Assembly: GCF_036345175.1 (NCBI RefSeq)
Contig: NZ_CP107780.1
Span: 9,548,001-9,612,000 of the forward strand
Length of the DNA stretch: 64,000 nucleotides
Source: Streptomyces sp. NBC_00576
Lineage (GTDB): Bacteria; Actinomycetota; Actinomycetes; Streptomycetales; Streptomycetaceae
Direction of reading: 5' to 3'
Notes under the pieces: generated by a model
The model's input: the letters and a program-made list of their open reading frames with translations, nothing else
Told to the model about the DNA's origin: nothing
Database searches by the model: none
Translations under genes and position numbers: made by a program
Shown: positions 8,549 to 16,432 of the stretch, piece after piece
Position numbering within the stretch: position 1 is the first letter of the stretch
How the letters are laid out: the number at the start of each line of letters is the position of its first letter

Positions 8549-9316
8549 ATGCTGCGCGCCCTCGCCGTCGACGACGAACGCCCCTCCCTGGAGGAGCTGC
8601 TGTATCTGCTGCACGCCGATCCACGGATCGGCAGCGCCGAGGGCGCCGGTGACGCGACCGAGGCGCTGCGCCGCATCAACCGGGCCCTGGAGTCGGGGCC
8701 AGGCGGGCCCGAGGCCATCGACGTGGTGTTCCTCGACATCCAGATGCCCGGCCTCGACGGCCTCGACCTGGCCCGCCTCCTCACCGGGTTCGCCAAGCCG
8801 CCGCTCGTCGTGTTCGTCACCGCCCACGAGGACTTCGCCGTCCAGGCCTTCGACCTCAAGGCCGTCGACTACGTGCTGAAACCGGTACGCAAGGAACGCC
8901 TCGCCGAGGCCGTCCGCAGAGCCGCCGAACTGCGCGACAGCGCCCCGTTGGTCCCGGTGCCCATACCCGTGCACGAACCCGACCCCGACCACATACCCGT
9001 CGAGCTCGGCGGCGTGACCCGCTTCGTCGCCGTCGACGACATCACCCACGTCGAGGCCCAGGGCGACTACGCCCGTCTGCACACCGACCGGGGCAGCCAC
9101 CTCGTACGCATCCCGCTCTCCACCCTGGAGGAGCGCTGGCGGGCCCGCGGATTCGTCCGCATCCACCGCCGCCATCTCGTCGCCCTGCGCCACATCGGCG
9201 AACTCCGCCTCGACGCGGGCACCGTCAGCGTCCTGGTCGGCGCCGAGGAACTCCAGGTCAGCCGACGGCACGCCCGCGAACTGCGGGACCTGCTGATGCG
9301 CCGGCCCACGGGCTGA
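8549..9316 (+). CDS. LytTR-family response regulator
   Basis: 255 residues. A receiver domain occupies about residues 1-125 with acceptor Asp63 in VVFLDIQMPG and the conserved Lys in DYVLKPV. A LytTR DNA-binding domain follows from about residue 150, with the ARGFVRIHRRHLVAL segment of that fold. LytTR regulators pair with LytS-type kinases, and one is encoded at 11528-12742 in the same run of genes. The ATG at 8549 opens exactly on the receiver strand. The two genes between regulator and kinase are a small membrane protein and a symporter, so the system may sense or control solute uptake. Confidence 0.93.
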   Translation: MLRALAVDDERPSLEELLYLLHADPRIGSAEGAGDATEALRRINRALESGPGGPEAIDVVFLDIQMPGLDGLDLARLLTGFAKPPLVVFVTAHEDFAVQAFDLKAVDYVLKPVRKERLAEAVRRAAELRDSAPLVPVPIPVHEPDPDHIPVELGGVTRFVAVDDITHVEAQGDYARLHTDRGSHLVRIPLSTLEERWRARGFVRIHRRHLVALRHIGELRLDAGTVSVLVGAEELQVSRRHARELRDLLMRRPTG

Positions 9317-9333
9317 GGGGCGGAGCCTTACCC

Positions 9334-9699
9334 ATGCCCCAGGATCCTTCCGAACGCCGGGTCGTCGTCACCGGGCCGCCCCGGCGCGCCCGCCGCACCT
9401 CCGGCTACTACCGGCCGCGTACCGAGATCGACGAACAGACCACCCTCGGCCACACCTACGTCCGCTCCCTGATGCGCTCCCAACTCCGCGCCGCCCTCGT
9501 CGTGTTCGCGGTCCTGGCGCTGCTCGTCGCCCCGCTGCCGCTGCTCTTCGCCGCGATGCCCGACGCCCATCACCTGGAATGGCTGATCCTCGGCTTCGGC
9601 CTCTACGCGCCGCTGGTGCTGCTCGCCCGCTGGTACGTACGCCGCGCCGAACGCAACGAGCGGGACTTCGTCCGGCTCGTCGAGGACCAGGACCGCTGA
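9334..9699 (+). CDS. Small two-TM membrane protein, DUF485-like partner of the symporter
   Basis: 121 residues: a basic, arginine-rich N-terminal half (cytoplasmic by the positive-inside rule), then hydrophobic segments at about 52-76 and 82-98 and a charged tail. It begins 17 bases after the response regulator stop, preceded by a GAGGGGCGGAG stretch. Its size, topology and place before a sodium:solute symporter parallel E. coli yjcH (DUF485) before actP. I see similarity in design, not enough sequence identity to assign DUF485. A role in symporter assembly or control is inferred. Confidence 0.8.
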   Translation: MPQDPSERRVVVTGPPRRARRTSGYYRPRTEIDEQTTLGHTYVRSLMRSQLRAALVVFAVLALLVAPLPLLFAAMPDAHHLEWLILGFGLYAPLVLLARWYVRRAERNERDFVRLVEDQDR

Positions 9700-9733
9700 C
9701 GCCATGAACGCGAAAATGAAAAACGGGAACCGG

Positions 9734-9780
9734 TCCGTATGAACGAGAACTCCGTACGGAACTCCGTATGAACGAGAACT
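9734..9780 (+). repeat. Duplicated start region with a 10-codon leader ORF before the symporter
   Basis: An exact 18-base direct repeat, TCCGTATGAACGAGAACT, occurs at 9734-9751 and 9763-9780. The first copy opens a 10-codon reading frame (ATG at 9739, peptide MNENSVRNSV) whose TGA at 9769-9771 overlaps the ATG of the symporter at 9768. The second copy is the symporter start itself, also encoding MNEN. The arrangement could couple symporter translation to the leader, or simply be a recent local duplication. Confidence 0.6.
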
Positions 9781-11531
9781 ACGCCGTCCCGGCCGTCGCA
9801 CTCGTCGTCGTCGCGACCGTCTTCGTCGGCGCGTTCGGCCTGCGCATCTCCCGCACCACCTCCGACTTCTACGTCGCCTCCCGCACCGTCGGCCCCCGCC
9901 TCAACGCCACCGCGATCAGCGGCGAATACCTCTCCGCCGCCTCCTTCCTCGGCATCGCGGGCCTCGTCCTCGTCCAGGGCCCCGACATGCTCTGGTACCC
10001 CGTCGGCTACACCGCCGGCTACCTCCTGCTGCTCCTCTTCGTCGCCGCCCCACTGCGCCGCTCCGGCGCCTACACACTCCCCGACTTCGCCGAGGCCCGC
10101 CTCGCCTCCCAGGCCGTACGGCGGCTCGCCGGGGCCTTCGTCGTCGGCGTCGGCTGGCTCTATCTGCTGCCCCAACTCCAGGGCGCCGGGCTGACGTTGG
10201 CGGTTCTGACCGACGCGCCCGACTGGGTCGGCGGGGTCATCGTCGCTGTTGTCGTGGTCGCCACCGTCGCCGCCGGCGGGATGCGCAGCATCACCTTCGT
10301 CCAGGCCTTCCAGTACTGGCTGAAACTCACCGCGCTGCTCGTCCCCGCCCTCTTCCTCGTCCTCGCCTGGCAGAGCGACGGCGCCCCGCGCCACGCCTTC
10401 GACGAACCCGCCACCTTCCGCGAACAGCGCGTCGTCCGCGTCGAGGACGGCCTCGACCTGAAGTTGCAAGCGCCCCTCACCGTCACCGTGACCGGCACTG
10501 TCGACGGCCGCCCGCACCAGGACCAGGTCCTCCACCTCGCCGCAGGCACCCACCACATCGACCGCGGCACCCGCCTCACCTTCGCCAAGGGCGCCGCCGT
10601 GCCGCAGGCCGACCGCGGCACCAACGGCGGCATGTCGACCTCCCTCGCCGAAGGCCGCGAGGAACGCCCGCTGTACGCCACGTACGGCCTGATCCTCGCC
10701 ACCTTCCTCGGCACCATGGGCCTGCCGCACGTGGTGGTCCGCTTCTACACCAGCCCGCACGGCGTAGCCGCCCGCCGCACCACCGTCGCCGTCCTCGGCC
10801 TCATCGGCGCCTTCTACCTCCTCCCGCCCGTCTACGGGGCCCTGGGCCGCCTGTACGCCCCCGAGTTGGCCCTCACCTCCGACGCCGACGCCTCCGTCCT
10901 CCTGCTGCCCGACCGCATGATCGGCGGCCTCGGCGGCGACCTTTTGGGCGCACTGGTGGCCGGCGGTGCCTTCGCGGCGTTCCTGTCCACCGCGTCGGGG
11001 CTCACCATGGCCGTCGCCGGCGTCCTCACCCAGGACGTCCTGCCCTCGCGCGGCGTACGGCACTTCCGCCTCGGCACGGTCATCGCCATGGCCGTGCCGC
11101 TCGCCGCCAGCGCCATCGTCGGCGGACTCCCGGTCGCCGACGCCGTCGGACTCGCCTTCGCCGTGTCCGCGTCCTCCTTCTGCCCGCTGCTCGTCCTCGG
11201 CATCTGGTGGCGCCGCCTGACCCCGCCCGGTGCCGCCGCCGGGATGCTGGTCGGCGGGGGCTCCGCTCTCCTCGCCGTCGCCGCGACCATGGCGGGCTTC
11301 CCGGGCACGGGCGCCCTGCACGCCCTGCTCGCCTGGCCCGCCCTCTGGTCGGTGCCCCTGGGCTTCCTCACCATGGTCCTGGTGTCCCTGGCCACCCCGG
11401 GCCGCGTCCCGGCCGGTACGGCGGCCATCCTGGCCCGCTTCCACCTGCCGGAGGAGCTGTCCGGGGCGCACGCCGGCCATGGCGGCCACGGCCTCGGGGG
11501 ACCGGCGCGCACGGAGGTGACCCGGACATGA
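9768..11531 (+). CDS. Sodium:solute (SSS/SLC5) symporter, cation-acetate type
   Basis: 587 residues with 12-13 hydrophobic segments. The early segment SRTVGPRLNATAISGEYLSAASFLG is the SSS family signature region of ActP/MctC-like acetate and monocarboxylate carriers; QAFQYWLKLTALL and later GGAFAAFLSTASGLTMAVAG also fit. An extra soluble region of about 110 residues (roughly 205-310) interrupts the membrane part, as in other actinobacterial ActP-like carriers. The stop overlaps the kinase start (ATGA), binding transport to signalling. Its start codon is embedded in a duplicated leader. The substrate is inferred from family only. Confidence 0.92.
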   Translation: MNENYAVPAVALVVVATVFVGAFGLRISRTTSDFYVASRTVGPRLNATAISGEYLSAASFLGIAGLVLVQGPDMLWYPVGYTAGYLLLLLFVAAPLRRSGAYTLPDFAEARLASQAVRRLAGAFVVGVGWLYLLPQLQGAGLTLAVLTDAPDWVGGVIVAVVVVATVAAGGMRSITFVQAFQYWLKLTALLVPALFLVLAWQSDGAPRHAFDEPATFREQRVVRVEDGLDLKLQAPLTVTVTGTVDGRPHQDQVLHLAAGTHHIDRGTRLTFAKGAAVPQADRGTNGGMSTSLAEGREERPLYATYGLILATFLGTMGLPHVVVRFYTSPHGVAARRTTVAVLGLIGAFYLLPPVYGALGRLYAPELALTSDADASVLLLPDRMIGGLGGDLLGALVAGGAFAAFLSTASGLTMAVAGVLTQDVLPSRGVRHFRLGTVIAMAVPLAASAIVGGLPVADAVGLAFAVSASSFCPLLVLGIWWRRLTPPGAAAGMLVGGGSALLAVAATMAGFPGTGALHALLAWPALWSVPLGFLTMVLVSLATPGRVPAGTAAILARFHLPEELSGAHAGHGGHGLGGPARTEVTRT

Positions 11532-12742
11532 GTGGATTCCTCGCCGGGCTCTGCGTGGCCATCCTCCCGCTGCTGGCCGCCGGGTTCTGGCTCGGCCGCC
11601 GTGCCGCCCGCCCAGAACGCCTCGGCGGCCTCGGCACCCCCGTCGAGCACGCCACCTTCGAGACGCTGCACACCGCCTCCCTCGCCGCGCCCCCACTGCG
11701 CGCCGGCCTCACCGAGGAGACCGCCGGCCGCTCGGCCCGCCGGCTGCGCACCCTGCTCGGCACGGACGCTCTCTGCCTCACCGACCAGAAGTCGGTCCTC
11801 GTCTGGGACGGCGTCGGCGAACACCACCGCGCCGAGATCATGGAACGCCTCGCCGACCCCCTGGAAACCGGCCGCGGCGAAGCCTTCCGGCTCACCTGCG
11901 ACGCCCCGGACTGCCCCCTGCGCTGGGCCGTCGTGGCCCCCCTCACCGTCGACGACCGCGTCCACGGCGCCCTCGTCGCCTGCGCGCCGCGTGAGTCCGC
12001 GGTCCTCGTCCGCGCCGCCGGAGAGGTCGCGAGGTGGGTCTCCGTCCAACTGGAGCTGGCGGACCTGGACCAGTCCCGCACCCGGCTGATCGAGGCCGAG
12101 ATCAAGGCACTTCGCGCCCAGATATCCCCGCACTTCATCTTCAACTCGCTCGCGGTGATCGCCTCCTTCGTGCGCACCGACCCCGAGCGCGCCCGGGAAC
12201 TGCTCCTGGAATTCGCCGACTTCACCCGCTACTCGTTCCGCAGGCACGGCGACTTCACCACCCTCGCCGACGAACTCCACGCCATCGACCACTACTTGGC
12301 CCTCGTCCGCGCCCGCTTCGGCGACCGCCTCTCCGTCACCCTCCAGATCGCCCCCGAGGTGCTCCCGGTCGCCCTGCCCTTCCTCTGCCTCCAGCCCCTC
12401 GTGGAGAACGCCGTCAAACACGGCCTGGAGGGCAAGGGGGCATCCGGCGGCAAGAGCCACATCAGCATCACGGCGCAGGACGCGGGCGCCGAGGCCCTGG
12501 TCGTCATCGAGGACGACGGCGTCGGAATGGACCCGGTACTGCTCCGCCGTATCCTCGCGGGCGAGGTCAGCCCGTCCGGCGGCATCGGCCTCTCGAACGT
12601 GGACGACCGTCTCCGCCAGGTCTACGGCGACGACCACGGCCTCGTCATCGAGACCGCGCTCGGCGCCGGCATGAAGATCACCGCCCGGCTGCCGAAGTAC
12701 CAGCCGGGCGTCCACTCGGCGGGCCGGCTCTTCGAGAACTGA
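11528..12742 (+). CDS. LytS-type sensor histidine kinase (HisKA_7TM-less, one TM)
   Basis: 404 residues from the ATG at 11528 that overlaps the symporter stop. There is a single N-terminal membrane segment (FLAGLCVAILPLLAAGFWLG), then a GAF-like domain at about residues 65-165, then a His_kinase domain with phospho-acceptor His202 in QISPHFIFNSL, and an HATPase domain (LVENAVKHGL, EDDGVGMD, GIGLSNVDDRL). Unlike classical LytS it has no multi-TM sensor, so input may come from the cytoplasm or through the coupled symporter. Cognate regulator: the LytTR protein at 8549. Confidence 0.93.
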   Translation: MSGFLAGLCVAILPLLAAGFWLGRRAARPERLGGLGTPVEHATFETLHTASLAAPPLRAGLTEETAGRSARRLRTLLGTDALCLTDQKSVLVWDGVGEHHRAEIMERLADPLETGRGEAFRLTCDAPDCPLRWAVVAPLTVDDRVHGALVACAPRESAVLVRAAGEVARWVSVQLELADLDQSRTRLIEAEIKALRAQISPHFIFNSLAVIASFVRTDPERARELLLEFADFTRYSFRRHGDFTTLADELHAIDHYLALVRARFGDRLSVTLQIAPEVLPVALPFLCLQPLVENAVKHGLEGKGASGGKSHISITAQDAGAEALVVIEDDGVGMDPVLLRRILAGEVSPSGGIGLSNVDDRLRQVYGDDHGLVIETALGAGMKITARLPKYQPGVHSAGRLFEN

Positions 12743-12778
12743 CCCGCCCGGTCATTAGTCCATTCGGGTGTACGGATG

Positions 12779-12949
12779 TCATGTAGGGCGGCTGGCCACC
12801 ATCCCGAGAGTGATCAGGCCCAGCACCACCCAGCCGAACCACAGCCAGCCGTTGCTGCCGAGCGCCACCGTGTAGGCCGTCACCACGACGAGCCCGCCTA
12901 CGGTGAGCACCCCCATGGTCTTCGTGGAACTGTTCGTGGAACCGGGCAT
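12779..12949 (-). CDS. Small two-TM membrane protein (56 aa)
   Basis: 56 codons after the kinase gene, starting at the ATG at 12949 with AGGAGG about 10 bases upstream; that ribosome site overlaps the kinase stop. The product starts MPGSTNSSTKTMG and has two hydrophobic segments, VLTVGGLVVVTAYTVAL and WLWFGWVVLGLITLGMVA. No family is recognised. The close spacing and strong ribosome site suggest co-expression with the Ser/Thr kinase. It is too small for standard ORF cutoffs. It converges on the LytS-type kinase gene, 36 bases away. Confidence 0.72.
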   Translation of the reverse strand: MPGSTNSSTKTMGVLTVGGLVVVTAYTVALGSNGWLWFGWVVLGLITLGMVASRPT

Positions 12950-12962
12950 CGCAACACCCTCC

Positions 12963-14807
12963 TCATGGCTCTTCTCCCTCCATGGTGCCCCCGTTCTGCT
13001 TCCGAACGGTGCACACGACGAAATGCGTTCCGGAGTCCCACGCTCCGCTGCTCGTCCAGGACCCGGCCTCGAAGACCGACGGATCGAAGCCGTAGTCGGT
13101 CGGCGGCACGTCCCGTGCGCAGGCCGCGTCCGACACGTCGCGCGCCTGCTCGAAGGGGACAGCGGCGTCTAGCCGCGCGAACCCGAGGACCTGCTCGTCG
13201 TGCGGCTCGGTACAGGCGACCAGCCGGGCCTCCCGCCCGGACGGCGACCGGAGACAGTCCCGCTTCTGCATGGCGGCGATGTCGCGGAACGCCTGCCCGG
13301 ACTCGCGGTACGGCCCGAGCGGCCCGTACACCGGCCCGTGCGCGCCGAGCAGCAGACAGGCCGTACGCCCCTCGGCGGCATCGAACCCGCCCTCGGCCGG
13401 CACGACGGCATACCCCCGTACGTCCGCCAGCTTCTCCCGGAGATCCCGGGTCCGCTCCTCGCACTGGGCCGGCCCCTGCGCCCGTGCCTCGGCGGCGGAC
13501 GCGGCAGCCACGACCGCCAGCACCTGCCCGTCCGGAGACGCGTCCCGGCAGGTCGGGTCCACGGTCAGCCGCGGCGTCCCCTGGAAGCGCGTACCGCCGG
13601 ACCAGTCGGCGATCACACAGTCACCCTCGGCCAGTGGTGCGGCGAGACCGACAGGGCCGTCGTACGGCTTCTGCACGGTCTGCCCGTCGTCGCCGCCCGG
13701 CGGGCCGCCCAGGGTGAGCCAGAGGCCGACACCGGCCAGGGCGACCCCGAGCAGGGCACCCAGAGCGGCCGGGAGCACGTGGCGGTGACGGGGCGGCGGC
13801 TGCACGGGGGCGGGCCGGGCAGGGGAGAGGTCCATGGGCGGGGTCGGCGGCGCCTGCTGAGGTCCGTACAGCTGCTCCGGCACACCCCACGGCGGCATCG
13901 ACCCCGGGTCCGTCCTGGTGCGTTCGTACGGGTCGACCTGGGGCGTGACGATCCGGTCCAGGGCCGATTCCACCCGGGCCGCCGTGATCCGCTGCGCCGG
14001 GTCCTTGGTGAGCATCGCCTCCAGCACCGGACCCAGGGCGCCCGCCCGCTCCGGCTTCCGCGGCTCCTCCATGACCACCGCGGTGATCTCCGCGAGATGG
14101 CTGTCCCGTTCGAACGGTCCGAAGCCCTCGACGGCGTAGTACAGCGTGCAGCCCAGCGAGAACAGATCGGTGGCGGCGGTCGGCGGCCCTCCGGTGGCCC
14201 GCTCGGGCGCCAGATACCCCGCCGTGCCGACCAGGACGGACGTCAGTGTGTACCGCGGCTCGCCCGCGTCCGGCTGCACCGAGATGCCGTAGTCGGTGAG
14301 CAGGATCCGGGCGTACGGCGTCCCGGTGCGGTCCGGCGCGAGCAGGATGTTCGCCGGCTTCACGTCCCGGTGCATGATGCCCTGCTCGTGTCCGGCGGTC
14401 AGCGCGTCCAGGACGGCGAGGCCGATCCGGGCGCACTCGGCGGGCGCCAGCGGGCCGCGCATACCGATCAGGTCACGCAGGTCGAGGGCGCCCGCCACGT
14501 ACTCCATGACTATCCACGGCAGGCCCTCGTGCTCCAGTACGTCGTGCACGGTCACCACGTTCGGGTTGCCGCGCAGCACGGCAGCGTGCCGGGCCTCGGC
14601 GCGAGCCCGGGCGACCCGGGCGGTGCGCTCGTCGGAGGCCTCGGCGGGGTCGCGGAACACGATCTCCTTGAGGGCCACCTCGCAGGCGAGTCTCTGGTCG
14701 TGGGCGAGCCAGACGTGGCCCATGCCGCCGCTGCCCAGTTGGTTGAGCAGCAGGTATCGGCCGGCGATTACCCGGCCCACTCCCGATGTGGGTGGTCCTG
14801 ATGGCAT
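12963..14807 (-). CDS. Membrane Ser/Thr protein kinase (PknB-like Hanks kinase)
   Basis: 614 residues. The kinase domain (about 17-285) has the glycine loop GSGGMG at 25-30, Lys47 in VALKE, HRDVKPANI with Asp148, and a DYG in place of DFG at 172-174; all catalytic residues are present, so it should be active. A Pro-rich linker leads to one membrane segment at about 344-366. The ~245-residue outer part contains several cysteines but no PASTA repeats. The gene upstream on the same strand encodes a secreted protein with one PASTA-like domain, a possible partner. A GGAG sits 9 bases before the ATG. Confidence 0.93.
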   Translation of the reverse strand: MPSGPPTSGVGRVIAGRYLLLNQLGSGGMGHVWLAHDQRLACEVALKEIVFRDPAEASDERTARVARARAEARHAAVLRGNPNVVTVHDVLEHEGLPWIVMEYVAGALDLRDLIGMRGPLAPAECARIGLAVLDALTAGHEQGIMHRDVKPANILLAPDRTGTPYARILLTDYGISVQPDAGEPRYTLTSVLVGTAGYLAPERATGGPPTAATDLFSLGCTLYYAVEGFGPFERDSHLAEITAVVMEEPRKPERAGALGPVLEAMLTKDPAQRITAARVESALDRIVTPQVDPYERTRTDPGSMPPWGVPEQLYGPQQAPPTPPMDLSPARPAPVQPPPRHRHVLPAALGALLGVALAGVGLWLTLGGPPGGDDGQTVQKPYDGPVGLAAPLAEGDCVIADWSGGTRFQGTPRLTVDPTCRDASPDGQVLAVVAAASAAEARAQGPAQCEERTRDLREKLADVRGYAVVPAEGGFDAAEGRTACLLLGAHGPVYGPLGPYRESGQAFRDIAAMQKRDCLRSPSGREARLVACTEPHDEQVLGFARLDAAVPFEQARDVSDAACARDVPPTDYGFDPSVFEAGSWTSSGAWDSGTHFVVCTVRKQNGGTMEGEEP

Positions 14808-14860
14808 CCGGTGACTCCGCTGTTGGGTGGGTCGTCGGCTGCGGGCCGGTGGGAGTTGGC

Positions 14861-14892
14861 CGCGCAGTTCCCCGCGCCCCTCAAGGGGCGCG
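14861..14892. repeat. Short GC-hairpin intergenic repeat, copy A
   Basis: CGCGCAGTTCCCCGCGCCCC followed by TCAA and GGGGCGCG forms an 8-bp stem with a 4-base loop (14873-14880 with 14885-14892). It matches the reverse complement of elements at 17485 and 21484. It lies just 3' of the DUF6777-like gene stop (14894) and about 50 bases upstream of the kinase start, so a terminator or mRNA 3'-end role is plausible. Confidence 0.75.
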
Positions 14893-14893
14893 G

Positions 14894-16354
14894 TTACGCA
14901 TCCGGCGTTTCCGAGGCTGCCGAAGTCGTGGTGGTGGGCGGAGGTGGGCTGCTTGGCTCGGGGGGTGGTGGGCCCGGGGGTTCACCGCTCGTTTCCGGGG
15001 CTGTGCTGGGCGGGTCGCTCGGCGGCGGTGGTGGAGGTGGCTCCGAGGAGGGTGGCTCGCTCGTGGGGCCGGTGTCGGGGGTGCTGCTGCCAGGACCGGA
15101 CGGTGTGGGATCGGACGAGGGCGGGTCCGATGCTGAGGGCGTAGGTTCGGCACCGGATGAGGGCGGAGACGGCGGAGCCGACGGGTCGGCCCCGCCGGGC
15201 GACGGGGTGTCGGACCCCGGAGCCGAGCTCGCCCCCGAACCTGGCCCCGAACCGGGCGCCGATCCTGGCCCCGAACCGGGCTCCGACCCGGGCTCCGACC
15301 CGGGCTCCGACCCTGGCCCCGAACCGGGCTCCGACCCTGACCCCGCCCCGGAGGGAGTCGTGCCGCCGCTTCCGCCTCCGCTGCTGTCGTCGGGCGACCC
15401 GGACTCGATGTGGACGTTCAGCGTGACGTACGAGCCGAACGGGAGCGCGGTCCCCGACCCCGGATCCGACCCGGTGACGGTGGCGTCGAACGGCGGCAGC
15501 CCGGCGCTGTCGTACGCCGTCGCCAGGCCCAGGTGCGTCAGCCGGCTGCTCGCGGCACCGAAGGTCGTCCCGGCGAGGCGCGGCACCTGGTGCCGCTCGC
15601 GTGTGTCGAAGACCTTGTCGGCCTCGCCCTTGGTCCCGGTTTGGCGGTAGATGCCCCGTTCCGGTTCCTGCACGTCGACGAGTGCGAACCGGTCGACCTT
15701 GCTGGGCGCGGGACGCACGAGCACGACCTCGTCGACGTCGTAGTCGCTCCACTTCCTGTTGCCGTCCTCGAACTCGACGGAAATACGGTTCGTCGTCCCC
15801 TTGAACGGCTTCAGCGGATTTCCGCATGAACACTTCACCGCGGGAACTCCTGCTTCATCGACGAGAACCGCGATTCCCGCCTGGAGCAGTGCGTCGAAGG
15901 GGACCGCTTTTTCCTTCTTGTAGTCGTGGTTCTTCACGAGGGTGTCGTGACGCAGGAGAACGGGTGTGAGCCGGTCGAGATAGGCGGGAATCCCGCTCTG
16001 CTGAATATCGACCACACGTGCCCATTCCTGGGCCTTCCTGTTGTTCTTGGGGTCGGTGAGGAACTGCTGCAGCCGGTCGACGTCACATACCGTCGGCTTC
16101 CTCGTGCCCCCGTACAGCCCCGGCGTGCTGCCCTGCTGCAGGCTGCTGCCGTGCGCGGGCTGCGAATGGACCTGTGCGTCATGGCCCAGGCCGCTGTCCT
16201 CGTCGAAGAACGGCGCGAGGGAAGGCACCCCCGAGGCCACCGCCTTCACCATCGTCAGCGGCGCCTCTCTGTCGCAACTACTGGCGAATAGAACGCACAA
16301 CAGTGCGATGGCAAGCCGCTGAAGCCCAGATTTCCTGAAAGCATGAAGTGTCAT
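14894..16354 (-). CDS. Secreted DUF6777-like protein with PASTA-like domain and long Pro/Gly/Ser tail
   Basis: 486 residues. An export signal ends in FASSC with Cys27, a weak lipobox. Residues ~75-240 resemble the Streptomyces DUF6777 family (GLYGGTRKPTVCDVDRL, LDRLTPVLLRHDTLVKNH, VKCSCGNPLKPF). Residues ~257-315 read as a PASTA domain: VPRLAGTTFGAASSRL then VTGSDPGSGTALPFGSYVTL. The last ~170 residues are Pro/Gly/Ser/Glu low complexity, including GSEPGS repeats, as in wall-spanning stalks. Located directly upstream of a kinase that lacks PASTA. GGGGGAG precedes the ATG. The DUF6777 name is from memory of the family; function is unknown. Confidence 0.8.
   Translation of the reverse strand: MTLHAFRKSGLQRLAIALLCVLFASSCDREAPLTMVKAVASGVPSLAPFFDEDSGLGHDAQVHSQPAHGSSLQQGSTPGLYGGTRKPTVCDVDRLQQFLTDPKNNRKAQEWARVVDIQQSGIPAYLDRLTPVLLRHDTLVKNHDYKKEKAVPFDALLQAGIAVLVDEAGVPAVKCSCGNPLKPFKGTTNRISVEFEDGNRKWSDYDVDEVVLVRPAPSKVDRFALVDVQEPERGIYRQTGTKGEADKVFDTRERHQVPRLAGTTFGAASSRLTHLGLATAYDSAGLPPFDATVTGSDPGSGTALPFGSYVTLNVHIESGSPDDSSGGGSGGTTPSGAGSGSEPGSGPGSEPGSEPGSEPGSGPGSAPGSGPGSGASSAPGSDTPSPGGADPSAPPSPPSSGAEPTPSASDPPSSDPTPSGPGSSTPDTGPTSEPPSSEPPPPPPPSDPPSTAPETSGEPPGPPPPEPSSPPPPTTTTSAASETPDA
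15231..15350 (-). repeat. Tandem 12-bp repeats encoding the EPGS/GPGS tail
   Basis: Units of the form GGCTCCGACCCG (top strand) recur head to tail within the coding sequence and encode the alternating PGSEPGS/PGSGPGS tail of the DUF6777-like protein. Tracts of this sort expand and contract by slippage, so length is likely to differ between strains. The opposite strand also reads open here only because of the repeat symmetry. Confidence 0.8.
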
Positions 16355-16432
16355 ACCGCTCCCCCCGGCGGATACGTCACGTACATGCTACTGAATGCGA
16401 AAGTGTTTCAGGCAAGGGGAATAAAAGTTGAT

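Noticed and set aside
9603..11696. 697-codon minus-strand frame opposite the symporter
   Set aside because: Low-complexity Gly/Glu/Arg composition without motifs; antisense shadow of the symporter.
14811..15650. Plus-strand frame encoding a Gly/Pro/Ser/Asp repeat protein
   Set aside because: The repeat tract is open on both strands because of its composition; only the minus frame continues into recognisable domains with a signal peptide and ribosome site.
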